Source: Salinimicrobium sp963739625 (GTDB lineage Bacteria; Bacteroidota; Bacteroidia; Flavobacteriales; Flavobacteriaceae). Taken from it: a stretch of 64,000 nt of DNA. Under the pieces are notes generated by a model. It was not told the origin of the DNA and did no database searches. It was given only the letters and a program-made list of their open reading frames with translations. The stretch covers positions 147,911-211,910 of the forward strand of contig CAVUAU010000010.1 of the NCBI GenBank assembly GCA_963739625.1, in the 5' to 3' direction. Positions 25,952 to 34,761 of this stretch are shown piece by piece (within the stretch, counting starts at the first letter, position 1; every line of letters begins with the position of its first letter). Position numbers and translations under genes: made by a program.

Positions 25952-27850
25952 CTAATAAAGAACCCTAAACCTGATGGTATCCTGGATCTTCTTCATCTCC
26001 TCTATCACCTGCTCGTCATAAGCCTTGTTAATATCAGTGATCACGTATCCCACCTGCTCGTTGGTCTTAAGATACTGTCCCACAATATTACAGCCATGTT
26101 CAGAAAGCACATTGTTGATATGCGCGATAATACCCGGCCTGTTGTGGTGGATATGGATCAACCTGTGCGCATTCTCGAGAATGGGCAGCTGCAGGTTTGG
26201 AAAATTCACACTGTTGGTGGTGCTACCCGTGTTGATGTACTCGATGATCTTGCCGGGCACAAAATTCCCGATGTTCACCTGGGCCTCTTCGGTGCTTCCG
26301 CCAACGTGCGGCGTAAGGATCACATTGGGCAGCCCCCGAAGTTGAGACTGGAATTCTTCATTGTTCGTTTTTGGTTCCTTCGGAAAAACATCAACTCCTG
26401 CACCCTTGATCTTTCCGGAGAGGATATTCTGCTTCAGCGCTTCCAGGTCCACCACGTGCCCACGGCTTAAATTCAGAAATACAGCCCCGTCTTTCATCTG
26501 CCCGAATTCCTTCTCTCCAATTAAATTTTCGTTTTCCTTTCTTCCGTCCACATGAAGGCTCACTACGTCAACCTTTCGCAGCAGCTCGTCAAGGCTCCTG
26601 CACTTTGTAGCGTTACCCAGGGCCAGCTTTTCCATAAGATCGTAATAGTAGACGTCAAAGCCAATGGCTTCGGCAACCACAGACAGTTGCGCGCCTATAT
26701 TGCCATAGCCCACGATGCCTAATTTTTTCCCGCGAATTTCCCGGCTTCCCGCTGCAGATTTCTTCCATTTACCGGCATGCATTTCCTGCAAACGGTCGGG
26801 CAGGCTGCGCATCAACAGGATGATCTCTCCAATGGCCAGTTCTACCACAGACCTGGTATTGCTAAAGGGCGCGTTAAAAACTGCTATCCCCTTGTTAAGA
26901 CAGGCTTCCAGGTCTATTTGATTGGTACCAATACAAAAAGCACCTACAGCGATCAACCTGTTGGCATTCTCTAAAACCTTTTTGGTGAGCTGCGTTTTTG
27001 AACGTATTCCCAGAACAGATACGCCTTTGATCCTTTCAGAAAGTTCTTCTTCATCCAGAGCCCCCGATACTGTTTCTACATTATAGCCCTCATTCTTCAT
27101 GATCTTTGCAGCATCTTCATGGATGTTCTCCAGCAACAGCACCTTGATGCGGTTCTTGGGATAGGAAATGGCCTTGTTCATTTTGTGCAGGTACAGGAAT
27201 TCATCCAGGCTGGGCGTGATATGATCAGCTTTTTGCAGCACATTATCGCGCTCCACATTCTCGGTAAAAGCGTAGAATTTATTGGCAAGACCTGCAGCCT
27301 TGATCTCATAATCTGTATACCCGTCTCCAATCACGTAGACATCCCCCTGCAAATCGAGATTTTTGAGCATTTCCACCTTTCCGTTGTTGGAGGAAAGCAC
27401 ATTATCTGTATCAAAACCTATGATCTTCCCCTCTTCATCATACTTAAATGTATTGGCAAAGACATTTTCTTCTTTAATGCCAAATTCTTCAACTATGGGT
27501 ACAATAAACTCTTTAAAACCATTGGAGATGATGTAGATATTCTCATGATTTTCACTAAAGAATTCCCTGTTCCTTATGAAAGAAGTTGAAACCTTGCTTT
27601 TCAAGCGATTCACCAGCTGCGGAAGATGACCTTCTCTGGCATTGAGCAGTTCCAGTCTTTGAATAAGCGATTCCCTGAAAGAGAGATCTCCGGCCATGCC
27701 ACTATTTGTAAGTGAAGCTAATTGTTCCAGCCTTTCCTCTTTCTCATCGTGTGCCTCAAGGGAGATTTCCCCAAGCACGTCAAGGGCTTCCACCTGCGTA
27801 AAAGTACTGTCAAAATCTATTACAAAATGTCTCTGGATCTTCATGTGCAT
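25952..27850 (-). CDS. serA: Fused HAD (SerB-like) phosphatase and D-3-phosphoglycerate dehydrogenase
   Basis: The 632-residue protein joins two serine-pathway activities. Residues about 1-225 form a HAD domain with FVIDFDSTFTQVEALDVL (the nucleophile Asp loop), IISNGFKEFI and VIGDGYTDYE, as in phosphoserine phosphatase. Residues about 235-540 form phosphoglycerate dehydrogenase with GKKLGIVGYGNIGAQLSVVA, FLNLSRGHVVDLEAL and the HVGGSTEEAQ catalytic His loop. A C-terminal ACT-like domain (about 545-632) would allow serine feedback. It is cytoplasmic and monocistronic. Confidence 0.92.
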   Translation of the reverse strand: MHMKIQRHFVIDFDSTFTQVEALDVLGEISLEAHDEKEERLEQLASLTNSGMAGDLSFRESLIQRLELLNAREGHLPQLVNRLKSKVSTSFIRNREFFSENHENIYIISNGFKEFIVPIVEEFGIKEENVFANTFKYDEEGKIIGFDTDNVLSSNNGKVEMLKNLDLQGDVYVIGDGYTDYEIKAAGLANKFYAFTENVERDNVLQKADHITPSLDEFLYLHKMNKAISYPKNRIKVLLLENIHEDAAKIMKNEGYNVETVSGALDEEELSERIKGVSVLGIRSKTQLTKKVLENANRLIAVGAFCIGTNQIDLEACLNKGIAVFNAPFSNTRSVVELAIGEIILLMRSLPDRLQEMHAGKWKKSAAGSREIRGKKLGIVGYGNIGAQLSVVAEAIGFDVYYYDLMEKLALGNATKCRSLDELLRKVDVVSLHVDGRKENENLIGEKEFGQMKDGAVFLNLSRGHVVDLEALKQNILSGKIKGAGVDVFPKEPKTNNEEFQSQLRGLPNVILTPHVGGSTEEAQVNIGNFVPGKIIEYINTGSTTNSVNFPNLQLPILENAHRLIHIHHNRPGIIAHINNVLSEHGCNIVGQYLKTNEQVGYVITDINKAYDEQVIEEMKKIQDTIRFRVLY

Positions 27851-27867
27851 ATTTTTGCTGATGGTAT

Positions 27868-27875
27868 CAAAGCTA
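27868..27875 (-). promoter_or_regulatory. -7 box TAGCTTTG for the serB-serA fusion
   Basis: TAGCTTTG on the minus strand lies 17 nt upstream of the start at 27850. No Crp/Fnr-like box is found 22 nt upstream, in contrast to the six promoters described elsewhere. Confidence 0.45.
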
Positions 27876-28134
27876 AAGTTTTTTGAGGTCTAAAAAGAGG
27901 TTCTCATTTAAAAGCTTGAAGATTTGTCTTTTTCAGAACTCTGACTGCAAATGGTTTCAAAAAAGGCATTTTTACCACCTCTTTTCTGAAAAATACTTAA
28001 AGAATAAAAACCAAGATCTCATCTTATTCCCATTGTCAACATCAAGAAAAATGTGGTACCTTAATGGAATTAAATAAAAGGTCATGTTAGGCATCCTGTT
28101 GCGAAAAAAAGGTAAAAAGATAAGCCATAATGTC

Positions 28135-29203
28135 TTATTGGCCTGTTGTCTTCTGCTCCTTGCCGGCGGATTGCTCCTGCTTGCTGTCATCTGACCGTTC
28201 TTTTTGGGCCAGATCTATTTCCAGGTCTTCCCGAAGAAACCTCACTATTGCCTGCAACACAACTTCGGTATTTTCAGATTTTAGATCGCTTCCCATAAAG
28301 TGGTTTTTCGGCTTCTCCAGCCTCACCAATTTCTTAAGGCTATCTGGAGTTGAAAATTGTTCATGCACCCCGGGATAGATCTCTACCTCCACATGGTCAT
28401 CTTCTTTTAAAAAGTTCTCGTAGTAGAAAAGCGTAAGGACAGGACTTTTTACTTTTTTGAAGGTTTCCCCGTTCATACTTGTCGCCAGCAGCACCTGAAG
28501 ATCTACCAGCGCCCGGGAGGGATAAACAGTATCAAAGTATTGAGCAGTGATTTCATTTTCGGGTTCTATTCGATGCCTGTCCCCAAAGGAGACCATTTCT
28601 GCCAACTCATAGCCCCAGTGGGAATTCAGCAGAAAAGCACCGTCAAAGTCGTCTTCTATGTTGGGAGAAATATTGATAAGCGCATAAACCGAATCGGGAT
28701 AGGTAGCGGCCAATTTTAGAGCAAGAGTGCCGCCGGTAGACGTACTCATAATGATCACCTTTTTGCCTATCTTTTTTCCAATAGCAAGCGCCTCTTTTGC
28801 CGATTCCCATGCGGCATCGGGTGAAAAATCCTGAAGTGCGGCATCAGGTTTTAATCCGTGACCGGCCCACCGTGCCAGGAAAATATTGGCGCCCAGGGTA
28901 TCGGCAACCTGTTTATTGACGGGATAACCGTCGCGGTAACTGCCTGCAAACCCATGCAGGTAAACTATGCTGTATTCAGTTTTTGCCGGCACCTTATTCT
29001 GCCAGATGATCCTGGCTTCATTATCCCTGCGCAGGGGCATTTTTGCCTCCCGTTGCTGCACGAATTCCTCAACTTCGGCCGGGGAATTTGGGAGCGTGGG
29101 TAAGTTTAGTGTTATAATCGGGACGGGGAATCTTAGGGCCCGTGAACCAGGTGACCAACATCACCACCAGCAGCACGGCCAGGATCAAAAGGAATTTTTT
29201 CAT
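28135..29203 (-). pseudogene. Membrane-anchored alpha/beta hydrolase, 5' frameshift
   Basis: A hydrophobic N-terminal anchor (KKFLLILAVLLVVMLVTWF) begins at the ATG at 29203 in one frame. The hydrolase body continues in another (PNSPAEVEEFVQQREAKMP, then IVYLHGFAGSYRDGYP). The apparent inserted base is near 29095. The core has nucleophile-elbow-like STSTGGTLALKLAATYPDSV and a late GVHEQFSTP carrying a His. The protein resembles lysophospholipase/monoglyceride-lipase-type hydrolases. Without the shift it would be about 355 residues. The C-tail is charged and Gln/Glu-rich. Internal starts near 29061 could yield a shorter soluble form. Confidence 0.8.
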
Positions 29204-29221
29204 TAAGAAGAGCATTTACAT

Positions 29222-29260
29222 GAGAAAGGGTAAAAACTAAGAGCGTTTTTACCCTTTCTC
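29222..29260. other. Perfect 16-bp hairpin without a U tract
   Basis: GAGAAAGGGTAAAAAC pairs exactly with GTTTTTACCCTTTCTC around a 7-nt loop (TAAGAGC). It lies between the DUF3606 stop and the hydrolase start on the minus strand. A terminator or RNA-stability element is possible, but the run of T expected after a terminator is missing on both strands. Confidence 0.6.
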
Positions 29261-29300
29261 CCCCAATTTAAAAACAACCAACAACTAATCACTGCCCGCA

Positions 29301-29483
29301 TTAAATATATTTATGGCTTCTAAGATATTCTTCAACCCGCTCGACCTCATCGGTCCTGGTTTGCTCAATCGCTTCTGAAAGCCGTTTTTCTGATACTCCC
29401 CATTTTTGAGTCCAATACTGCCACTCTTTTTCGGGGCCAAGATGCGGAACTTCTTTAGAAGTCCTGTTGTTCTTATGATTCAT
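29301..29483 (-). CDS. DUF3606 small protein (paralog 1)
   Basis: The 60-residue protein has the DUF3606 pattern: EKEWQYWTQKWGVSEKRLSE, then AIEQTRTDEVERVEEYL. DUF3606 proteins are small helical proteins with a turn-helix shape and no known function. A second copy lies at 30589-30780. Between the two is the PepSY-like lipoprotein gene. Confidence 0.85.
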   Translation of the reverse strand: MNHKNNRTSKEVPHLGPEKEWQYWTQKWGVSEKRLSEAIEQTRTDEVERVEEYLRSHKYI

Positions 29484-29688
29484 CGCAAATTTTTCTCTTC
29501 AATTTAAGATTTTTAGAAATGTCCCTGTGCTAAACGGGTTCTAAATCTTCTTTAAAGTTTTCTCAATTGTAGTCCCTTTCTTTCTTCGGAAGCTAAAGAA
29601 AAACTCCTCTTAAAATGCCATTTTCGAAACCTGAAATAGCAACCGGGAAGAAATCAATATCCTCAGGATTTCTGAAGGTTTACAGCAA

Positions 29689-29727
29689 AAAAAATGCCCG
29701 GAAATTCGAAACTTCCGGGCATTGTAT
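29689..29727 (-). terminator. Terminator of the PepSY-like lipoprotein gene
   Basis: AATGCCCGGAA pairs with TTCCGGGCATT around a 9-nt loop and lies just past the stop at 29743 on the minus strand. Read on the minus strand the T run follows the stem, so the orientation fits. Confidence 0.85.
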
Positions 29728-29742
29728 TTAGATGAAGAAAGA

Positions 29743-30492
29743 TCAATCGTCTTCTTCCTCACTGTTGTCGTCCTCGCCATTCTTATCGTCCTCGCCAAGG
29801 TATTTTCCATTGTCATCAAATTTTATTTCGGTACCGTCGCTAAGTGTTACTTCATAAGTACCGTTGCTTTCGTGTTCAGCTTCTACGATGCTAAGACCGG
29901 GATAATGTTCTGCTATATAGCTCTGAATCATATCGGGTAGATCTGCTATCTCGATGTCTTCATCGTCGCTGTCATCATTGCCGAATTCATCTTTTGCCTG
30001 CCCCAGGAAATTACCTTCAGCATCAAAAATGATCTCCACGTCGTTGCTCAACTTGAGCTCGTAATTACCATTGTTTTCCTGTTCTGCTTTTTCAATGGAG
30101 GCCGTTGGATAATTTGTTGCTATAAAAGAAAGGATGGACTGCGGCAAACTGGCTACAGGGATCTCCTCATCTCCAAATTTATCATCTCCATCGTCATCTA
30201 TTCCCAAAAAGTTTCCCTGAGCATCAAAAATAAGTTCCTTATCGTTGTTCAAAAGGACTTCGTAATTGCCGTTGTCTTCAACCTCTGCCTTTAAGATCAA
30301 TGCTTCGGGATAGGTCGCTACGATATAATCAAGAGCAGGTTGCGGGAGAGAAGCGCTGTTGATATGCGAATCTGCCGTGAAAGCAGTGGCATTAAGATCT
30401 GCACCGGGAATATCCCCGGGCTCATCATCGCCCGAACAAGCTGCTACCAGCAATCCCGCACAGGCTAAACCTAAAATTCTAAGTTTTTTCAT
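29743..30492 (-). CDS. PepSY-like lipoprotein with three repeats
   Basis: The 249-residue protein has a lipoprotein signal (LGLACAGLLVAACSGDDEPG). Three tandem PepSY-like units follow, each about 65-70 residues. They share ASLPQ...ILSFIATNYPTASIEKAE, NGNYEVLL and EIIFDAEGNFLG elements, with acidic linkers (DDDGDD, DDSDDED). The extreme C-terminus is nearly all acidic. Such proteins are periplasmic and may bind peptides, metal or protease partners, but the function is unproven. It may have its own promoter (TTTACCTTAG upstream is weak). Confidence 0.85.
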   Translation of the reverse strand: MKKLRILGLACAGLLVAACSGDDEPGDIPGADLNATAFTADSHINSASLPQPALDYIVATYPEALILKAEVEDNGNYEVLLNNDKELIFDAQGNFLGIDDDGDDKFGDEEIPVASLPQSILSFIATNYPTASIEKAEQENNGNYELKLSNDVEIIFDAEGNFLGQAKDEFGNDDSDDEDIEIADLPDMIQSYIAEHYPGLSIVEAEHESNGTYEVTLSDGTEIKFDDNGKYLGEDDKNGEDDNSEEEDD

Positions 30493-30588
30493 ACAGTTAC
30501 TTTTTGTTCTAAGGTAAACGATTTAGTTGGTTTAAAATTGTTTTGGGCTGAAAACCAGGCGTCCTACACGGGTTTCACCTCCTTGGCA

Positions 30589-30780
30589 TCAACCTCCAAT
30601 TTTCTTGTTGATAAGATATTTTTCAATATCCCTCACATCTGTACCCCCCGTTTTTTCAATAGCTTCGGTAAGCTGGGCATCGGTTATGCCCCACTTGTCT
30701 GTCCAGTAATCCCTTTCCCATTTCTCATTGGGATCTACATTGGTTTTTTCGGTGAATTCTTTACTTCTGTTGTCGCTCAT
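30589..30780 (-). CDS. DUF3606 small protein (paralog 2)
   Basis: Taking the ATG at 30780 gives a 63-residue protein. It repeats the pattern of the 29301 gene: EKWERDYWTDKWGITDAQLT, then EAIEKTGGTDVRDIEKYL. An earlier in-frame ATG adds five residues. The two paralogs share about half of their residues, so they are an old local duplication. No function is known. Confidence 0.85.
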   Translation of the reverse strand: MSDNRSKEFTEKTNVDPNEKWERDYWTDKWGITDAQLTEAIEKTGGTDVRDIEKYLINKKIGG

Positions 30781-31029
30781 TTTTTTTGTTTTCAAGATAG
30801 TCGTTGCATCACACCTGCTGTGTCAAAGCAATATTAAAATTCTAGAAAAAGCGAAGAATCTTTCTTCAGAAGAAGGAATCCTCCTCCACAAGGGCTGCCA
30901 AAAATGATTGCTGAAGCTTTTATTATATTTAATTATAAGCTGGAAAAATGCCATAAACTTCAGCTATAAAAATCGTTGAATTTGCTATTTTTGAGTTCCC
31001 TACAGTTTCTATAAGTAAAAAATTCTAAA

Positions 31030-31122
31030 ATGGAGTTTATAGTTGCCTCATATTGGGCTGTAGGTGCCATTGCCGTGATCGCGGCCGTAGTTTACTGCTA
31101 TAAAACCTGGAAGAAATATTGA
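31030..31122 (+). CDS. Possible 30-residue membrane microprotein
   Basis: An ATG frame codes for one hydrophobic helix (EFIVASYWAVGAIAVIAAVV) followed by a basic end (YKTWKKY). A TATTTTTG box lies about 45 nt upstream of it. The helix-plus-basic-tail shape is typical of small membrane proteins. The 30796-31168 interval otherwise contains only AT-rich sequence and no other frame. Evidence is limited to this composition. Confidence 0.35.
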   Translation: MEFIVASYWAVGAIAVIAAVVYCYKTWKKY

Positions 31123-31168
31123 TCTTCTGAAGCCCGCTGAATTGCCGGGATATTTCTTCATTATACCC

Positions 31169-32500
31169 TTACTTTACCGCCTCACAAATACCACCTAAAA
31201 AGGCATTAACATCAAAATCGGGCTCCTCCACGAGGCCCATCCTCACCACCACGAGGTCCAGGGAGGGAATTATGAACACGTATTGCCCCTGGAATCCATT
31301 AGCCGAAAACATATCCCGTGGCACATTTGGAAATTTACCGCCCGCGTTGAGCCAGAAGTGGGCTCCATATTGCCCGTTTGAACCCTCTGTTGGTTTGACG
31401 GTGTAATCTACCCATGAGGGCTCAAAAAGTTGTTCCCCATTCCAGTTGCCACGATGCAGATAAAGCAGCCCGAATTTTGCCCAATCCCTGGGGGTGGCCC
31501 AGGAATAAGAGGAGCCTACATAATTGCCCACCAAATCTGTTTCAATGGTCATGGAACTCATCCCTATCCTGTCTATCAATTGGGAATACCAATAGTCCAG
31601 GTATTCCTGATGTGAGCCAAATTGCTTCCTGATAAATGCCGACAGTAAATTTGAAGTTCCCGAGGAGTAGTTCCAGCTGTTTCCCGGCTCGCCCACCAAT
31701 GGCTTATGCAGCTGCACCTGTGACATATCTTCGGCTAAAAAGAGCATTTTTGTGACATCAGAAATTCTTGTGTAGTCTTCGTCCCACTCCAGTCCGCTAT
31801 TCATTCTTAGCAGGTCATTCAGGCTGATCTTTGATCTTTGGTCTTTTTCCCATTCGGGGAACAAGTGATCCTGTTCTGTGGAAATCTTTCCCTGTCGCTG
31901 CAAAACCCCAAGGATGGTACTGGTAATGCTCTTGGTCATTGACCAGCCCTGCTGCGGAGTTTCAGAAGAAAAACCCGCGGCATATTTTTCCCCAAGCAGA
32001 TGATCCCTATAAAGAACGACCACCGCACGGGTTTGGTTGGAAGGCTCAAAAGCAAGATCCAGAGCTGCATTAAGCTGCTCATAATCTACACTGGCAAAGG
32101 TAGAATCTTTAGGTTTGCCCGTACCGTAAGGATAAGCGGCGGCGCTTGTGGAAAAATTCCGTGCAGGCCGTTCAGTTTCCCTTTCTCCCCTTTTGGTATC
32201 TTCAGGTAAAAGGGTACAACCAATTCCTTCTTCAAAAACAGATTTGCGGGCTTTTATTCCGAAGACCTTTGAAACAGCAACTTCAGACTTAAGAATTTTA
32301 CTCTCGGCCCAGGAAACAGGCGAAAAATTGTTGTCTTGTGCCGCGACAGTTTCGGGTTCACGATGGGCAACAAAAGTACAGGAACACATATTTTTGGAAG
32401 CAAAGCCGGTAATAAGGTCCAACCGGGGATAATAAATGAATCCAATTACGGTGATCGCTAAAAACACGAGCAGCAGACTGTAGATAAAGACTTTTTTCAA
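31169..32500 (-). CDS. Serine hydrolase (beta-lactamase/class C-like)
   Basis: The 443-residue protein has an N-terminal membrane anchor (KVFIYSLLLVFLAITVIGFI). The catalytic SxxK is SMTKSITSTILG near residue 188, and the YSSGTSN (Tyr-Ser-x-x) motif lies near 279. The C-terminal part has YGAHFWLNAGGKFPNVPRD and FSANGFQGQYVFIIPSLDLV. These match the 6-aminohexanoate-dimer hydrolase and EstB-like branch of the beta-lactamase superfamily. It is probably a periplasmic, membrane-anchored esterase or amidase. Substrate unknown. Confidence 0.88.
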   Translation of the reverse strand: MKKVFIYSLLLVFLAITVIGFIYYPRLDLITGFASKNMCSCTFVAHREPETVAAQDNNFSPVSWAESKILKSEVAVSKVFGIKARKSVFEEGIGCTLLPEDTKRGERETERPARNFSTSAAAYPYGTGKPKDSTFASVDYEQLNAALDLAFEPSNQTRAVVVLYRDHLLGEKYAAGFSSETPQQGWSMTKSITSTILGVLQRQGKISTEQDHLFPEWEKDQRSKISLNDLLRMNSGLEWDEDYTRISDVTKMLFLAEDMSQVQLHKPLVGEPGNSWNYSSGTSNLLSAFIRKQFGSHQEYLDYWYSQLIDRIGMSSMTIETDLVGNYVGSSYSWATPRDWAKFGLLYLHRGNWNGEQLFEPSWVDYTVKPTEGSNGQYGAHFWLNAGGKFPNVPRDMFSANGFQGQYVFIIPSLDLVVVRMGLVEEPDFDVNAFLGGICEAVK

Positions 32501-32687
32501 CTTTGGGAGATTTTGAATTAAATATACATTTTTAGCACTTAACCCTAATGGAGTGAATTGTAGTTTCCAACAGCTCTCTTTATACCGGTTATAAATACCT
32601 CACTCGCAGTATTAAATAGTTTCAAAAAATAGAAAATATCTCGTAAATTAACAGGTAGTTTTAATTTAACCACCAATTCGAAATACT

Positions 32688-33164
32688 ATGAAAACACTAA
32701 AGCTTTTTGGAAAATCGTTCTTTGGGTTGATTTTGATTTTATTGTTCATGAATTCCTGTGAACAGGAAAAAGAGGTCAATTTAGCCGAAGATGAGGAGCT
32801 TCGAAACGATGTTTACGAACAGATCCTTAGCAATGAAGCCTTGTTTACTGAATTTATGGAGGAAATGCGCGCGAGCGATAAACCCATGGAATGGATGAGC
32901 CGCCACAAACCAATGATGCGCAATATGTACGGCCGCAATCAAATGCAGCGAATGATGCGTAACAATCCCGGGACCATGGATTCTCTCATGCAAAACATGA
33001 TGGTAATGATGGAGCAGGATAGCAGCATGATTCGAAGAAATCCTCAAATGCGACAAAAGATCATGAGACACATGATGATGATCATGCAACGCGACACTGC
33101 AGCTTATAACCAGATGCAGCAAATGATGAAGCAGAAGGGGAACATGAACTCCAACATGAGGTAA
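32688..33164 (+). CDS. Methionine-rich lipoprotein
   Basis: The 158-residue protein has a lipoprotein signal (FFGLILILLFMNSC) and a mature chain in which about 30 residues are Met (roughly 19%). They sit in clusters such as MMVMMEQDSSM, MRHMMMIM and MQQMMKQKG. Met-rich helical proteins bind Cu(I) or Ag(I) in other systems. Here the idea is strengthened only by nearby metal genes (CDF transporter, ACR3). No family was recognised. Confidence 0.7.
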   Translation: MKTLKLFGKSFFGLILILLFMNSCEQEKEVNLAEDEELRNDVYEQILSNEALFTEFMEEMRASDKPMEWMSRHKPMMRNMYGRNQMQRMMRNNPGTMDSLMQNMMVMMEQDSSMIRRNPQMRQKIMRHMMMIMQRDTAAYNQMQQMMKQKGNMNSNMR

Positions 33165-33220
33165 AAAAGGCTCGGCTCCTGGCGATCTAAGAACCTGAAA
33201 ATTAAAATTTTAAAGCAGTT

Positions 33221-33240
33221 CCTAAAATGCCATTTTAGGG
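33221..33240. terminator. Palindrome with AAAATGCCATTTT core
   Basis: CCTAAAATGCCATTTTAGGG is a near-perfect 20-bp palindrome about 55 nt after the Met-rich gene. It belongs to the intergenic hairpin family of this window. It could act as a weak terminator, but no T run follows directly. Confidence 0.5.
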
Positions 33241-33301
33241 ACCTCCCCTATTATTGAGCTCGCGTGGAGGGAAATCAGATGTTTTTCCTGAAAAATTTCT
33301 A

Positions 33302-33309
33302 TAGCTTTG
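33302..33309 (+). promoter_or_regulatory. -7 box TAGCTTTG
   Basis: TAGCTTTG lies 25 nt before the ATG at 33335 of a small membrane protein. No matching Crp/Fnr-like repeat lies 22 nt upstream of it. Confidence 0.4.
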
Positions 33310-33334
33310 CGGCCCAAAAAATCCTCAAAAAGCG

Positions 33335-33724
33335 ATGGAGCACGATAATGAAATTCAGGAAAGGCCACAGCTGTATTCAAAGACAATTATCCTGGGCTTT
33401 TCCATTATGTTCTCCACTATTTTCGCGGCTGTGCTGCTCATGGCCAATTTGAGAACCCTGGGCATGAATTCTGCCCGCATTAAAGTTTTGATCTTCGGGA
33501 TCCTCTACGTGGTCGGGACGGGTATTGCCATCCAGGTATTTGAGCTGGCACCCATGCTTACAGTCATAGCAAATGTGATAGGGGCAGCAATCTTGAACGA
33601 ATTCTTCTGGAACAAATATATTGGCAGTGATGTGGAATATGACAAGAGAAGCTGGTTAAAACCTCTGCTCATCTCAATGGGTATCGTATTGCTCGTGTTT
33701 TTCTTGCTTACCATGGCGATGTAA
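33335..33724 (+). CDS. Small membrane protein, family not recognised
   Basis: The 129-residue protein has a short cytoplasmic N-terminus, four hydrophobic helices (IILGFSIMFSTIFAAVLLM, VLIFGILYVVGTGIAIQV, PMLTVIANVIGAAILNEFF, ISMGIVLLVFFLLTMAM) and a charged loop. No binding motif stands out. It lies between the Met-rich lipoprotein and the metal-transporter pair. Confidence 0.6.
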   Translation: MEHDNEIQERPQLYSKTIILGFSIMFSTIFAAVLLMANLRTLGMNSARIKVLIFGILYVVGTGIAIQVFELAPMLTVIANVIGAAILNEFFWNKYIGSDVEYDKRSWLKPLLISMGIVLLVFFLLTMAM

Positions 33725-33930
33725 TTCAGGATTTAAAATTTAAGGTTTGACGGGATCAAAAATGCCCTTTTTGGATCTCTTTATTCTCTTCCCTTTCTCT
33801 TTTTTCTGAAATTTAGCCACTAATCTTCGCGGCGCTACGTTCAGGATGGCCTGGCTATTAAAAAATTCTATTAGAACCTCCTTCGGTTCGATTTCATAAT
33901 TTTACCTTTCCACGGCTAAAAAAACAATAG

Positions 33931-34725
33931 ATGAAAAAGTCGATTTTCGAAATTTCCAAGATGGATTGTCCTTCAGAAGAAAATTTGATCCGCATGAAGC
34001 TGGATGGGATGCCGGGCGTCAAAAATCTTGATTTTGATATCCCGAAGAGAAAATTAACCGTATTTCATTCCGGAGAAATTGACCAAATAGAAAAATCTTT
34101 AATCGGATTAAAACTGGGAACTAAAAGAATAGCTACAGAACAAACCGACCAAACCGATTTTGAGGAACATGCACATCAGAAAAAACTTCTGTGGTCGGTA
34201 TTAGTAATAAACTTTGCTTTTTTCATCATTGAGATGACCACCGGCTTGATCTCAAAATCAATGGGATTGGTCGCAGACAGTTTAGACATGTTAGCCGATT
34301 CTTTTGTCTACGGGATCAGTCTTTTCGCGGTAGGCAAATCAATTGTAAGAAAGAAGAAGATTGCCAATTTAGCCGGATATTTCCAGATATTACTGGCCCT
34401 TATAGGATTTGCAGAGGTGCTAAGGAGATTCTTCGGAAATGAGAGACTTCCCGATTTTTCGACAATGATCATTGTTTCAGTTCTTGCGTTGATCGCAAAT
34501 GGATTTTGTTTATACCTGCTTCAGAAATCCAAGAGCAAAAAAGAAGCTCATATGGAAGCCAGTATGATCTTCACCTCCAATGACGTGATCATCAACCTGG
34601 GAGTGATCATTGCCGGGCTGCTTGTAAACTGGTTCAATTCAGGAATGCCAGACCTCATCATTGGAACGATCGTTTTTATTCTCGTGATCCAGGGGGCTGT
34701 AAGAATATTGAAACTGGGAAAATAG
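33931..34725 (+). CDS. Cation diffusion facilitator with N-terminal HMA-like domain
   Basis: The 264-residue protein begins with an about 70-residue domain having MDCPSEENLIR in the place of the HMA CxxC-type loop (a single Cys), then a CDF membrane part. The CDF signature ADSLDMLADSFVYG (the usual HxxxD positions replaced by D-x-x-D) is near residue 115, and TSNDVIINLGVIIAG near 218. CDF proteins export divalent cations by proton exchange. The substitution in metal-site residues leaves the substrate uncertain. ACR3 follows 36 nt downstream. Confidence 0.82.
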   Translation: MKKSIFEISKMDCPSEENLIRMKLDGMPGVKNLDFDIPKRKLTVFHSGEIDQIEKSLIGLKLGTKRIATEQTDQTDFEEHAHQKKLLWSVLVINFAFFIIEMTTGLISKSMGLVADSLDMLADSFVYGISLFAVGKSIVRKKKIANLAGYFQILLALIGFAEVLRRFFGNERLPDFSTMIIVSVLALIANGFCLYLLQKSKSKKEAHMEASMIFTSNDVIINLGVIIAGLLVNWFNSGMPDLIIGTIVFILVIQGAVRILKLGK

Positions 34726-34761
34726 CCGAAACAACAGCTTTTGCTGTAAGACTTATAGAAA

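Noticed and set aside
31030..31122. Small membrane protein as a firm gene
   Set aside because: Kept only at low confidence, because no homologue can be confirmed from sequence alone.
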